Source: Mycolicibacter sinensis | GTDB taxonomy: Bacteria; Actinomycetota; Actinomycetes; Mycobacteriales; Mycobacteriaceae | Direction of reading: 5' to 3' | Length of the DNA stretch: 64,000 nucleotides | Assembly (NCBI RefSeq): GCF_001667945.1 | Contig: NZ_LZJK01000130.1 | Span: forward strand, 1-64,000 | Shown: positions 26,685 to 34,742 of the stretch, in pieces | How the letters are laid out: each line of letters opens with the position of its first letter | Numbering within the stretch: the stretch's first letter is position 1 | Made by a program: the position numbers and the translations under genes | Notes under the pieces: model-generated | What the model was told of the DNA's origin: nothing | What the model saw: the letters and a program-made list of their open reading frames with translations, nothing else | Databases searched by the model: none

Positions 26685-28136
26685 TCAACTCAGTGTCCGG
26701 TCACCACAACTGTGCAGATAGGCGTCGAGGTCGGCGAGACTGCCGTCCAGCACGGCGATGTAGCCGTCGGGGCGGACCAGGAGCAATCCCGAGCCGGGGG
26801 AGTCGGTCAGGTGCTGGACGTCGATCAGATCCAGGTAGCCGTCGAGGACCCGGCGAAGGCCCGGCGGTTCGACTCCGCGTACCTGCAGCGTGTACTTCGT
26901 CGGATGCAACGCATGGACCTGCGGAAAGCGATCACCGACCGCAAGACGGGAATCGTTGGTGCCGCCGGTTCCGTCGCGGTAAGACACGTCGAGCTGGGTC
27001 AGCGCCCGGCAAAGGATGCGCTGCACGGTGGGCTGCGACGTCACGTGCGGAGCGATGTGACGCCGTGCCGCGCATGCAATCGGATTGCGCAGCAAGGTGA
27101 CCCGTGTTGCCCGCCGGGTCCCGGCGACGAGCCGATGCGCGACCGGTGCACGCTCGGTGGCATAGCTGTCCAGCAGATTGTGGTGCGCTCGACCGGCAAT
27201 GACGGCCGCCAACTTCCACCCCAGGTTGAACGCATCTTGGATGCCGGTGTTCATGCCCTGCCCGCCGACCACCGAGTGCACATGGGCGGCGTCGCCGGCC
27301 AAGAACACCCGTCCCACACGATGTCGGGCCACCCTGCGCTGATTGATCTGAAATCGACCGGCGTAGGTGATGTCGCCGACACGCGATGCCGGTGGTGCGC
27401 AGCGGGCGACCGCGGTCTGTAGCTCGTCGAACGTCACGTGCCCGGGCGGGGCTTCGCCAGGCCGATAAGCGATCGTGAGCCGGTGCAGGCCGCCCGGCAT
27501 CGGGAAGTAGGCGACGAAATTTCCGCGGTCGAGAAAGGAGAAGAACACGTCGTGCGGCAGCGGCCAGTCCATGCGGACGTCGGCCACGGCGAAGTTCTCC
27601 TCCAAGGCGGCACCGAGAAACGGCACGCCGAGCCGGTGACGGACGGTGCTGTGCGCGCCGTCGCAGCCCACTAGCCACCGCACCGCAGCCCGCTCGGCCA
27701 CACCGTCAGCGTGGCGCAGGTCGACCTCGACCGCGTCGGGCCGCTGCCTCAGCGTGGTGACTTCGACCCGGCGTTCCACCACGACACCGCACTCGGCGAG
27801 CCTGGCCGCCAGTAGTGACTCGACTTTCGGCTGCGGCAGCATCAGCAGGTACGGATAGGCGCTGGGCAAGCCCCGCAGGTCCAGGTGCAGCATCCGTCTC
27901 CCTTCGCTGAACACCTGAAAGTCGGTGACACACACGCCGCCGGTCCTCGCCGCCTCGGCCAGTCCCAGTCGCTCGAAGAGTTCCAGGGTGCGGGGCTGAA
28001 CGCCGAGGGCGCGGGTCTCGGTGGTGGGGGAGGCCGCCGCGTCGACGATGCGCACGCCGACGCCGCGGCGGGCCAATTCCACGGCCAGTGTCAGCCCGGT
28101 GGGCCCGGCACCGACGATCAATACGTCGGGGTTCAT
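26685..28136 (-). CDS. FAD-dependent aromatic-ring monooxygenase (PheA/TfdB family)
   Basis: This 483-residue class A flavin monooxygenase has all three FAD/NAD(P)H motifs: GxGxxG in LIVGAGPTGLTLAVELARRG, the DG motif in WLVGCDGAHSTVRHRLGVP and the GD motif in VFLAGDAAHVHSVVGGQGMN followed by TGIQDAFNLGWKLAAVI. A C-terminal thioredoxin-like domain (about 380-483) is typical of phenol- and polyketide-type hydroxylases such as PheA, MhpA and rifampicin monooxygenases. The substrate is unknown; phenolics or antibiotics are candidates. Its start overlaps the stop of the TetR gene upstream by 4 bp, so the two form a self-regulated unit with the operator at 28795-28814. Confidence 0.88.
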   Translation of the reverse strand: MNPDVLIVGAGPTGLTLAVELARRGVGVRIVDAAASPTTETRALGVQPRTLELFERLGLAEAARTGGVCVTDFQVFSEGRRMLHLDLRGLPSAYPYLLMLPQPKVESLLAARLAECGVVVERRVEVTTLRQRPDAVEVDLRHADGVAERAAVRWLVGCDGAHSTVRHRLGVPFLGAALEENFAVADVRMDWPLPHDVFFSFLDRGNFVAYFPMPGGLHRLTIAYRPGEAPPGHVTFDELQTAVARCAPPASRVGDITYAGRFQINQRRVARHRVGRVFLAGDAAHVHSVVGGQGMNTGIQDAFNLGWKLAAVIAGRAHHNLLDSYATERAPVAHRLVAGTRRATRVTLLRNPIACAARRHIAPHVTSQPTVQRILCRALTQLDVSYRDGTGGTNDSRLAVGDRFPQVHALHPTKYTLQVRGVEPPGLRRVLDGYLDLIDVQHLTDSPGSGLLLVRPDGYIAVLDGSLADLDAYLHSCGDRTLS

Positions 28137-28771
28137 CGCTGCTCCTTCGGGGCGGGTGTGGCGACCGCGGCGAGGAACAGGTCGACGTGCGTCCCGACGT
28201 CTAGCGGTTCAGGCGGCTCTTGGGCTGCGCTCGGTGCCACCAGCAGCACCTTGGTCAGCGCGTGCAGTACGAGCGGGCCCACGAACATGCGCGCGGCGGC
28301 CATGGTGTCGACATCACGGACCAGACCGGCGTCCTGGCCGGCGACCAGTAATTCTGAGGTATGCCGAAACGCTCGTTCTGCCACGGCTTGTCGAAAGATC
28401 TCGCCCACTCGGGGCAGCCTGGGCGTCTCGGCGATCACTATGCGCGCCAGCTCGATGTAGTCGCGCTGTATCAGCTCGGCGCCCAGCTCCCCGGCCAGGG
28501 TCCGCAGCGCCCGGTCGAGATCGGCGCGTGTGGTCAGCTCCGGCGACGGCGCGCTGATCGTGCCCTCGCCGGCGATAATCAGGTGCTCCAGGACGTCGGC
28601 GAGCACGGCCTCCTTGCTGGGGTAGCGGGAATACAGCGTCTCTTTGGAGACGCCGGCCTCCTGGGCCAGGGCGGCGGTGCTCACGCTGGCGAACCCGTGC
28701 CGTAGGAACAGCGTTTGGGCGGCCCGCCGGATCTGTTGAACCTTGCTGTCGTTTCTGTTCTGCTGCGGCAC
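28133..28771 (-). CDS. TetR/AcrR family transcriptional regulator
   Basis: This 212-residue regulator has an N-terminal helix-turn-helix (IRRAAQTLFLRHGFASVSTA, ALAQEAGVSKETLYSRYPSK) and a C-terminal domain of the AefR/TetR_C type (LFLAAVATPAP near the end). The GTG at 28771 gives a normal-sized protein; the frame is open much further upstream but that part overlaps the next TetR gene. A palindromic operator lies 24-43 bp upstream, and the downstream gene is the FAD monooxygenase, its likely target. Confidence 0.87.
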   Translation of the reverse strand: MPQQNRNDSKVQQIRRAAQTLFLRHGFASVSTAALAQEAGVSKETLYSRYPSKEAVLADVLEHLIIAGEGTISAPSPELTTRADLDRALRTLAGELGAELIQRDYIELARIVIAETPRLPRVGEIFRQAVAERAFRHTSELLVAGQDAGLVRDVDTMAAARMFVGPLVLHALTKVLLVAPSAAQEPPEPLDVGTHVDLFLAAVATPAPKEQR

Positions 28772-28794
28772 GCGCCCCGCCTCTCGCCCATCGA

Positions 28795-28814
28795 ACCGAA
28801 CGGTACGGTTCGGT
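28795..28814. promoter_or_regulatory. operator palindrome upstream of the monooxygenase TetR
   Basis: A perfect inverted repeat ACCGAAC, spacer GGTACG, GTTCGGT lies between the two TetR genes. The spacer is nearly symmetric too. It sits where the promoter of the TetR-monooxygenase unit should be. Confidence 0.72.
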
Positions 28815-28853
28815 ACGATAGGCCGTGGGCGGGGCCCGCGCAACCGGCGAGTG

Positions 28854-29465
28854 TCAGCCGGTGGATTCCGGGGGAGGCCCGGTGAGATAGCGCTGCACGG
28901 TGGGGCCGATCCACGCGACCAGCTCCTCGGCCGCTGCGGAGGCGAGTGGTTCGATCTTGAGTTGGTAACGCGCGAAGGCCAGGCCCAACAGGTGCACAGT
29001 GACCAGTTCGACGCGCAGGACCGCTTTGTCCACTCCGAACTCGGCATGCACTCGTTCTGCGACCGGGCCGGCCAGGGTGTCGTGTAACAGCTTGCGCGCC
29101 AACGGTTGGATGGCTGCCGAACGCCACAGGGTCAGCAGCGGGTCGAACAGGGAGCCTTCGTCCCAGCGTTCGAGGAAATGCCGCACCAGTCGCGGGCCGA
29201 TCTCTTCTGGCCCCTCGTCAAGCAGGGTGGCCAACTGATGCAGGGGATGCTCGGGCACGTCGAGCACAGACGCGCTGAACAGGCCTTCTTTGTTGCCGAA
29301 GAAGTAGTACACCATCGCGACATCTACCCGGGCGTCGGCGGCGATCCGGCGCACGGTGGCTTGTTCGTAGCCATCGCGCATGAAGTGCTCACGCGCGGCC
29401 TCGATGATGCGCTGCTTGTTCTGCTGGCCGGTGCGCCACCGGCCGGCGCGGCCGGAGTCCGCCAT
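28854..29465 (-). CDS. TetR/AcrR family transcriptional regulator
   Basis: This 203-residue regulator has a DNA-binding segment at about residues 17-62 (IIEAAREHFMRDGYEQATVR, RIAADARVDVAMVYYFFGNK), close to the TetR_C_17/Rv-type regulators with a C-terminal domain rich in Leu (VELVTVHLLGLAFARYQL). It is divergent from the methyltransferase-like membrane gene with 92 bp between the starts; two related inverted 18-bp operators fill that gap, so it most likely controls both itself and the gene set beginning at 29558. Confidence 0.88.
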   Translation of the reverse strand: MADSGRAGRWRTGQQNKQRIIEAAREHFMRDGYEQATVRRIAADARVDVAMVYYFFGNKEGLFSASVLDVPEHPLHQLATLLDEGPEEIGPRLVRHFLERWDEGSLFDPLLTLWRSAAIQPLARKLLHDTLAGPVAERVHAEFGVDKAVLRVELVTVHLLGLAFARYQLKIEPLASAAAEELVAWIGPTVQRYLTGPPPESTG

Positions 29466-29478
29466 ATCGGACAGCTTA

Positions 29479-29543
29479 CTTCAACGCCTGTTGACGTATC
29501 GGAGCGCCGCAGCGTACCGTCGTTTCTTGAACAGTCGTTGAAG
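29479..29543. promoter_or_regulatory. paired 18-bp operators in a divergent TetR promoter
   Basis: CTTCAACGCCTGTTGACG at 29479-29496 and, on the other strand, CTTCAACGACTGTTCAAG at 29543-29526 match at 15 of 18 positions and are themselves near-palindromes. They are inverted with respect to each other and flank the space where both divergent promoters must lie. Confidence 0.68.
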
Positions 29544-29557
29544 AAAGGGGTGCGTAG

Positions 29558-30088
29558 ATGGCAAAGCGGCGATTGTGGGTGAACCACCTGATCTCCGTAC
29601 TAATCGCCCCCGCAACGATGACGGTGTTCATCCCGGCGCTGATCGTGGCGTTCGCCGGCATCGACGCTCCAGATCCGGGGACCGGCACCGGCCTGATGCT
29701 GATCGTCACTGGCGGCGTGCTGGTCGCTTTCGGGCTGTGGTTTCTGGTGTGGACCGTGCTGTTGTTCGACCGGGTCGGTGAGGGAGCACTGGCCGTCGGA
29801 ACACCGATCCACCTGGTGGTGCGCGGGCCCTACCGGCGTGTCCGCAACCCGATGATGACCGCGGTGTTCAGCATCCAACTGGGTACCGCCGCCATCGCCG
29901 CATCCCCCTGGTTGCTCGCCTGGTTCGCGTTGTTCTGCACGCTGGTCGTGATCGCCGTTCCAGTTTTCGAAGAGCCGCACCTGGCCCGGCGGTTCGGCGC
30001 CGACTATGACGCCTACCGCCGCCATGTGCCGCGCTGGATTCCGCGGGTCACCGCGTGGACGCCCGTCGACCAACCGCACCGCAGCTGA
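29558..30088 (+). CDS. isoprenylcysteine/phospholipid methyltransferase-like membrane protein
   Basis: This 176-residue membrane protein of the PEMT/ICMT type has three or four hydrophobic segments at the N-terminal side and the family SAM-binding signature LVVRGPYRRVRNPMMTAVFS followed by EEPHLARRFGADYDAYRRHV and PRWIPR. Such proteins methylate isoprenylcysteines, phospholipids or unknown lipids; the substrate here is not known. The ATG at 29558 has AAAGGGG upstream. It lies downstream of the paired TetR operators and 26 bp upstream of the deazaflavin-type reductase, with which it is probably co-transcribed. Confidence 0.82.
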   Translation: MAKRRLWVNHLISVLIAPATMTVFIPALIVAFAGIDAPDPGTGTGLMLIVTGGVLVAFGLWFLVWTVLLFDRVGEGALAVGTPIHLVVRGPYRRVRNPMMTAVFSIQLGTAAIAASPWLLAWFALFCTLVVIAVPVFEEPHLARRFGADYDAYRRHVPRWIPRVTAWTPVDQPHRS

Positions 30089-30114
30089 AACCGTCCGGGC
30101 ACAGGAGGAACGCC

Positions 30115-30513
30115 ATGCCATTCCCGAAAGTGATCGCCCGCTGGAATCGGGTGGGGCTGAACCGGATCGCCCGTCGGATCGCTCCCCGGGCGCCGGGGTT
30201 CGGCGTGGTCCAGCACCGGGGCCGCCGCTCCGGGCGAATCTACGAGACTCCCGTCAACGTCTTCACCACCGCCACCGGAGTCCGGATCGCGCTGACCTAT
30301 GGGCCCGACTCCGATTGGGTGAAAAACGTCGTGGCGGCCGGCGGCTGCCAATTGCGAACCCGCGGACGCAGACTGACGCTCACGGCACCTCGGCTGGTCC
30401 ACGACCCGACCCGCTCGGGCGTCAGGCGGTTCGAACGCCGGATATTGCGCGCCCTGCATGTCGCCGATTTCCTCGATCTCACACCGGATCCGGCTGTCGA
30501 CGAAAGTTATTGA
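30115..30513 (+). CDS. nitroreductase/deazaflavin(F420)-dependent oxidoreductase family protein
   Basis: This 132-residue member of the Ddn-like family (nitroreductase family deazaflavin-dependent oxidoreductase) has a split beta-barrel. Family marks are an N-terminal basic helix, HRGRRSGRIYETPVNVFTTA, LTYGPDSDWVKNVVAAGGCQ (the F420-phosphate contact region) and the tail FLDLTP. It probably uses F420H2 to reduce small molecules. The ATG at 30115 follows a strong AGGAGGA binding site. Bases 30514-30690 that follow contain no gene I can support. Confidence 0.85.
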   Translation: MPFPKVIARWNRVGLNRIARRIAPRAPGFGVVQHRGRRSGRIYETPVNVFTTATGVRIALTYGPDSDWVKNVVAAGGCQLRTRGRRLTLTAPRLVHDPTRSGVRRFERRILRALHVADFLDLTPDPAVDESY

Positions 30514-30690
30514 CGTAGGTGCTACCCGAAGCACGGTGGACGGAAGGCGGTTGAGGATGTGTGCATATCAGCGGCGCCGGATGGGCAAACCGGCGGGCCC
30601 GGCGGTGCTGACGGTGTTTATCCCCGGCCTGATCCTATCGGTCCAGTGCCAGCGCCGCCGCAGGTTCCTGCTCCGTGAGGAGGCGGCGCG

Positions 30691-31344
30691 GTGAAGCTGG
30701 CCCATCAGGACCAAGTAGAGGGCCTCGATCCGGCTTTCGCTCGGATGGCCATCGAGGTCGGCCGGCACGCCTGGTCGCTGCCGCAGCTGACCATGCGCGA
30801 GAAGGCATTCGTCTTTCTCGCCGCCGACTTATGCACGGCCAACCTAGGATTCGCCCTGGCAACCCACGTTCAGATGGCGGGTGCCAATGGGGTCACCGCG
30901 GTCGACTGTATCGCTGCGATCCGGCACCTGGCCCCGTACGTCGGCTATCCGACGGCGGCGGTCGCACTGCAGCGGCTCGTCGACCCGGGCGCGACGGCCG
31001 ACACCCCACGGATGGCCGAGAGCCGACAGCTTCCCGCTGAGGTCGTCGACGAGCTCACCGCCCTGAACCCGGACTTCGCCGCCTTCGTTGCCGAGCAGTT
31101 TCGGCAGCGCTGGAGCGATGATCCCGAGCTATCGCAGCGGGAACGCGCATTGAGCTGTCTGGCTACCGACGTACTGAATCAGACCCTCGACGAATCCTTT
31201 GCTCTGCACGTGGAACTGGCTGAGGCGGCCGGCGCAGGGCCGGGGCAGATCAACGCCGTACTGCTTCTGGTGGCCGAGTACGGGATGGCCAAGGCTTGGC
31301 GCGCCTACCGGACACTGGCGCGGATTCGGGTTCGTCCCGACTGA
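30691..31344 (+). CDS. two-domain carboxymuconolactone decarboxylase-like protein
   Basis: This 217-residue helical protein has two CMD/AhpD-like halves: residues about 20-100 (LTMREKAFVFLAADLCTANL, then ALATHVQMAGANGVT) and about 115-210 (LSQRERALSCLATDVLNQTL, then ALHVELAEAAGAG). The CxxC of AhpD enzymes is missing in both halves; only single cysteines remain. It therefore resembles the gamma-carboxymuconolactone decarboxylase-like fold used by non-redox members. The GTG at 30691 has GAGGAGG upstream. It is downstream of, and co-directional with, the reductase gene 177 bp away. The substrate is unknown. Confidence 0.75.
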   Translation: MKLAHQDQVEGLDPAFARMAIEVGRHAWSLPQLTMREKAFVFLAADLCTANLGFALATHVQMAGANGVTAVDCIAAIRHLAPYVGYPTAAVALQRLVDPGATADTPRMAESRQLPAEVVDELTALNPDFAAFVAEQFRQRWSDDPELSQRERALSCLATDVLNQTLDESFALHVELAEAAGAGPGQINAVLLLVAEYGMAKAWRAYRTLARIRVRPD

Positions 31345-31354
31345 TCAGACCACG

Positions 31355-31530
31355 GTCGGCTCTACACTGCCCACACCGTCGGGGTGCGGGAACCCACCGC
31401 GCGCATCGCCGCACTGCTGTACAGCGTCGTGGCGATGTCGTGCGCTAGCGGGTACCCAGGTACAGCGCCACGGCGTCAGCCCCGTGGCGGTCGAGGATCG
31501 CGGTCAGCGCGCGGCGACAACAGCTGGCAG
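31355..31530 (-). pseudogene. remnant of a molybdopterin-dependent oxidoreductase
   Basis: On the minus strand one frame reads RRALTAILDRHGADAVALYL and G, then stops. Shifting by one base continues as GYPLAHDIATTLYSSAAMRA and VGSRTPTVWAV before another stop. Joined, this resembles the N-terminal region of formate-dehydrogenase/nitrate-reductase-type molybdoenzymes (ILDRHGPDAVALYLGNP-AHN pattern). The rest of the enzyme (over 600 residues) is absent. It fills much of the 320-bp space between the CMD gene and the TetR gene at 31665; I see nothing else there. The assignment rests on pattern memory and should be taken as probable. Confidence 0.45.
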
Positions 31531-31664
31531 AGCTTCGTACCGGGCTGCCGCGGATTCTTCGACGCCGTGTCGGATCCCGCGTGCAGCGCCTCACTTTGAC
31601 CGAAAGGCTGCTCGCGGGAATCGCCGTGAACCGCAAGGCGTAGGCGCACGTCCGGCAGACGGCA

Positions 31665-32363
31665 TCACTTCTTGCCGCGGCGTCTCGATCGCGTTGATTG
31701 TGCGGGGTCATCGCCGGCGGAAGCCGCCGCAAGGAGACCGGGTGTGATCAGCCGCGCTAACGCCAACGGGTCGGCGGTCTGGGCGTCCTGGACATCATTG
31801 CGGACCACCGAACCGAGGATGGCGGTGCTCACCAATAGCCGGGCAGCGGTGTCGAATTCGGGCGGCGGATCACCGCCGATGCCAGCGACCGCAGCCAACC
31901 GTCGTGCGATAACCGACGTACCGCCATCTTGCATTTCGCGCACCCGTTGCCGCACCAGCGGGTGCGATGCGAGTTCGCGGAAGATGATGTTCCGTACCGC
32001 GCTGTGCTCCTTGAGCCGGTCAAGCAGGCGACCCCAGATCGCTGTGATCACGCCTTGCAGGTCGCCGGTAGGCAGATCATCGAGGTCCGACTCCGAGAAC
32101 TCCACCAGCGGTGCCCGTTCGCGCACCACGGTCAACAACAGCTCGATCTTCGTGGAGAAATGGTAGAAAATCAGGCCGCTGGGCACCCCGGCATGTTTGG
32201 CGATGCGCGCGGTCGAGGTTCGATCGAAGCCGAACTCGGCGAAAAGATCTACGGCGGCATCGAGAATCCGCGTCCGCGCCGGCGCTTCCGCGGTGGCCGG
32301 TTTTGCCGCGGAGGGTCCGCTGGCTACTGACGTCGCTGGAGCGTCCCCATTGTCGGCACTCAC
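31665..32363 (-). CDS. TetR/AcrR family transcriptional regulator
   Basis: This 232-residue regulator has a 25-residue Ala/Pro-rich N-terminal tail before the helix-turn-helix (ILDAAVDLFAEFGFDRTSTA, RIAKHAGVPSGLIFYHFSTK) and a basic C-terminus (STRSRRRGKK). The ATG at 32363 is the natural start; the tail is unusual in length but in frame without a better internal start. It is on the same strand as, and downstream of, the SPW-repeat gene, whose promoter region holds a TGACTGA-type palindrome that could be its binding site. Confidence 0.86.
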   Translation of the reverse strand: MSADNGDAPATSVASGPSAAKPATAEAPARTRILDAAVDLFAEFGFDRTSTARIAKHAGVPSGLIFYHFSTKIELLLTVVRERAPLVEFSESDLDDLPTGDLQGVITAIWGRLLDRLKEHSAVRNIIFRELASHPLVRQRVREMQDGGTSVIARRLAAVAGIGGDPPPEFDTAARLLVSTAILGSVVRNDVQDAQTADPLALARLITPGLLAAASAGDDPAQSTRSRRRGKK

Positions 32364-32400
32364 GTTCCCGGGCCTACCTTCCTTGTCGGACCCGCCTTGA

Positions 32401-32427
32401 GGCCGACACCGGATGCTGGTGTCGGCC
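32401..32427 (-). terminator. hairpin after the SPW-repeat gene
   Basis: GGCCGACACC, loop GGATGCT, GGTGTCGGCC form a perfect 10-bp stem 15 bp beyond the stop codon of the SPW gene and upstream of the TetR start. There is no clear U-tract, as is common in mycobacteria. Confidence 0.65.
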
Positions 32428-32441
32428 CCAGACCAGTGGTG

Positions 32442-32813
32442 TCAGCTGCGGACGCGTTCGGGCGTCCGGGCCGACGAGCGATTTCGTTTCACCGCCGGCA
32501 GTCCGGTGAGGGCAAGCGCAGCGACCGCAGCGCCGACCGTGTACGCATTCCATGCGGCACCGGACAACTCAGCGTAGGAGAACGCGAACGGCGACACCAG
32601 CACGCACACGCCGACGATTGATTGGGCCCACTCTGCCGTGGACTGGCTCGGCGCGGCGAGCGCCCAGATCGCCAGCAGCAGGATCGTGGCGCCGCCGACT
32701 TCCGCCACCCAAATGGTCGATCCATTCCCGCTGTTCGCCGTGAACAGGGGAACGCAGAGCAGGTAAAGGCCGAGCGCCAGATTAGTCCAGTCCATCCAGC
32801 GGATCTTGTTCAT
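32442..32813 (-). CDS. SPW repeat-containing membrane protein
   Basis: This 123-residue protein has four hydrophobic helices (LALGLYLLCVPLFTANSGN; VGGATILLLAIWALAAP; SIVGVCVLVSPFAFSYAEL; VGAAVAALALTGLPAV) arranged as two SPW-type repeats (WTNLALGLYLLCVPLF and WAQSIVGVCVLVSPFAF, each with a tryptophan and a proline at matching places). Function is unknown. It is transcribed away from the PE-PPE gene; the 332-bp gap 32814-33145 holds a candidate operator (32873-32890) and nothing else that I can support. Confidence 0.82.
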   Translation of the reverse strand: MNKIRWMDWTNLALGLYLLCVPLFTANSGNGSTIWVAEVGGATILLLAIWALAAPSQSTAEWAQSIVGVCVLVSPFAFSYAELSGAAWNAYTVGAAVAALALTGLPAVKRNRSSARTPERVRS

Positions 32814-32872
32814 GCGGGTTTCTCCTCTCAGGTCATTCGGCGCGATGAGCCGAACACAGTGAAGTCTGCGCC

Positions 32873-32890
32873 TGACTGACTAATCAGTCA
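32873..32890. promoter_or_regulatory. candidate TetR operator upstream of the SPW gene
   Basis: This is a perfect inverted repeat, TGACTGA, spacer CTAA, TCAGTCA, 60 bp upstream of the SPW-repeat start codon and in the divergent gap to the first PE-PPE gene. It has the size and A/T content of TetR operators. Confidence 0.65.
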
Positions 32891-33145
32891 AGTCCGAGCG
32901 CGACTTCTCCGGGGTGGGGTTGAGTGCGACATCCGCCACTTGGCCGTCAAGGGCCGCTTTGGGGTGCAAACAGCGGCAGCGCAACACTGCGACGGTTGAC
33001 AGCGAACCTCGGGCGTATTTCGTCGCGAAACGGCTGGATTGAAAATTGTCGATACCCGCGCCGGCCAGGGTTACCGCGTGCATTATGGACGCGATACCGT
33101 CGGCCCTGGACAGCCGCGGGCGCCCAGGCTAAGGGAAGATCCGCA

Positions 33146-34606
33146 ATGACACACTCACGGCTGCGTTCAGTGGGTTCGGTACTGGTAGCCACTGCCGGCG
33201 CCATCGTGGTGAGTGCGACCGCGGCGGTCGAGGCCCCTCTGGTCCTTGACGAGCTCGCGTTACTGGCCGACGAAGGCTGGATCATGAGCGGCACCGGCGT
33301 ACCCGATCCCACCGTCGGCTCCTACATCAGCCAGATCCTCGCGAACTACCTGCAACCGTCATCGCCGCTCTTCAACGGCCAGCCGTCCTTCCCCGGCTAT
33401 AACTTCGAGGGCCTGACCACCCCCGAGCAGTTCTGCCCGTTCGTGTGCATCCCGGGTCAGCCGTCGCTGAACTTCGGCGACTCGCTGAATGCCGGTGTGG
33501 CCGCGCTGAATTCCTCGATCCTTCCGCAGCTGCTGGCGGGCGACAACGTCACCGTGTTCGGTTACTCCCAGAGCGCCACCATCAGCACCATCGAGATGAA
33601 CGACCTGATCGCCAACGCCGGGGCGGCGGGCTACCCGACCCTGGATCAGCTGGGCAACCTGCACTTCGTGCTGATCGGTGACCCCAACAACGCGATCGGC
33701 GGCATCCTGGACCGCTTCCAGTTCCCCGACGACCAGCACGTGCCGTTCGTGAACATCCCGGTGAGCCTGGCGCCCACGCCCACCGACCACATCTCGACCG
33801 ACATCTACACCGGCGAATACGACGGCTGGGCCAACTTCCCGCAGGACCCGACCAATCTCCTGGCCGTGATCAACGCGCTGATCGGCATTCTGACCGTGCA
33901 CCCGTACTACCCGCTCTACAGCGCCGAGCAGCTGGCCAGTGCGATCAGCGTCGGCACCATCGGCGACGCCAACTTCTACATGATCCCGCAGAACCTGCCG
34001 ATCCTGCAGTTCATGTTCAACGGCGGGACCGCCGGGCAGTTCTTCGGTGATTTCTTCTCGCCTTGGGCGCGGTTGTTCATCAACTGGGGCTACGGCAACG
34101 CCGGCGACCCGGACGTCAACGGGCTCTACAAGATTCCGGCCGGCGAGTTCATCAACGGCAGCGCCTATCAGCAGGCGTTCGGGGTGGCCGGCGGGCCGTG
34201 GGCGATGACGCCGACCGGCGAGCTCTATGACGGTTCCGGCGTGATGGGCCTGTTCATGAAGATGGACCCGCTGCAGATGCTGGCCGGCACCCAGAACGCG
34301 CTGATCCAAAGCCTCGTCGGCCCGTGGGCGGATGTCGCTGCCGCGGCCAACGGCGGCACCCTGTCGGCCTCGGACATCGCCACCATCACCGGTATCACCG
34401 ACTTTCTGCAGGTCATCACCGGCTATGACTTGGTCAATTCGATCGACAAGTTCGTGCTCGACGGCTGGAGCAGCCTGGCCGACTCGATGGACCTGGGCGA
34501 TGTGCTGGGCCCCGACGCGGTGCTGAGCGGGGTGGGCGTCCCCGGTGACGGGCTGCTGGCCCTGGTCGGGGTGGGCTTCGACATCTTCAACGTCTTCGGC
34601 GCCTAG
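33146..34606 (+). CDS. secreted PE-PPE domain (serine hydrolase) protein, paralogue 1
   Basis: This 486-residue protein has an N-terminal signal segment (SVGSVLVATAGAIVVSATAA) followed by a PE-PPE-type alpha/beta-hydrolase domain (PF08237). Its nucleophile motif is [14 protein letters not shown] (GYSQS), preceded by the family start EGWIMSGTGVPDPTVGSYIS and followed by [14 protein letters not shown]. The PE or PPE secretion domain usually found upstream is absent, so export would depend on the signal peptide. Related proteins are cutinase-like esterases and lipases. The ATG at 33146 has AGGGAAGAT upstream. A paralogue follows 136 bp downstream in the same orientation. Confidence 0.85.
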   Translation: MTHSRLRSVGSVLVATAGAIVVSATAAVEAPLVLDELALLADEGWIMSGTGVPDPTVGSYISQILANYLQPSSPLFNGQPSFPGYNFEGLTTPEQFCPFVCIPGQPSLNFGDSLNAGVAALNSSILPQLLAGDNVTVFGYSQSATISTIEMNDLIANAGAAGYPTLDQLGNLHFVLIGDPNNAIGGILDRFQFPDDQHVPFVNIPVSLAPTPTDHISTDIYTGEYDGWANFPQDPTNLLAVINALIGILTVHPYYPLYSAEQLASAISVGTIGDANFYMIPQNLPILQFMFNGGTAGQFFGDFFSPWARLFINWGYGNAGDPDVNGLYKIPAGEFINGSAYQQAFGVAGGPWAMTPTGELYDGSGVMGLFMKMDPLQMLAGTQNALIQSLVGPWADVAAAANGGTLSASDIATITGITDFLQVITGYDLVNSIDKFVLDGWSSLADSMDLGDVLGPDAVLSGVGVPGDGLLALVGVGFDIFNVFGA

Positions 34607-34742
34607 CAAGCCGGTCCCGGGACCCGCTCGCAGCGCGCATTTGACAACGCGCGTTTTCTCCCTAAGGTGAAGCCTGAAATTCGCCTTATAGATCGATATG
34701 AATCGTCTGGCGATACAAACCGCGGCCACCGGGAGGTCTGTG

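Noticed and set aside
30558..30694. Short plus-strand frame upstream of the two-domain CMD gene
   Set aside because: Basic, low-information translation with no recognisable feature; overlaps the CMD start. A hydrophobic stretch of about 12 residues is not enough to call it a gene.
31384..31599. 71-codon plus-strand frame between the CMD and TetR genes
   Set aside because: The minus strand over the same bases shows a better match, to a molybdoenzyme remnant, so the plus frame is a shadow.
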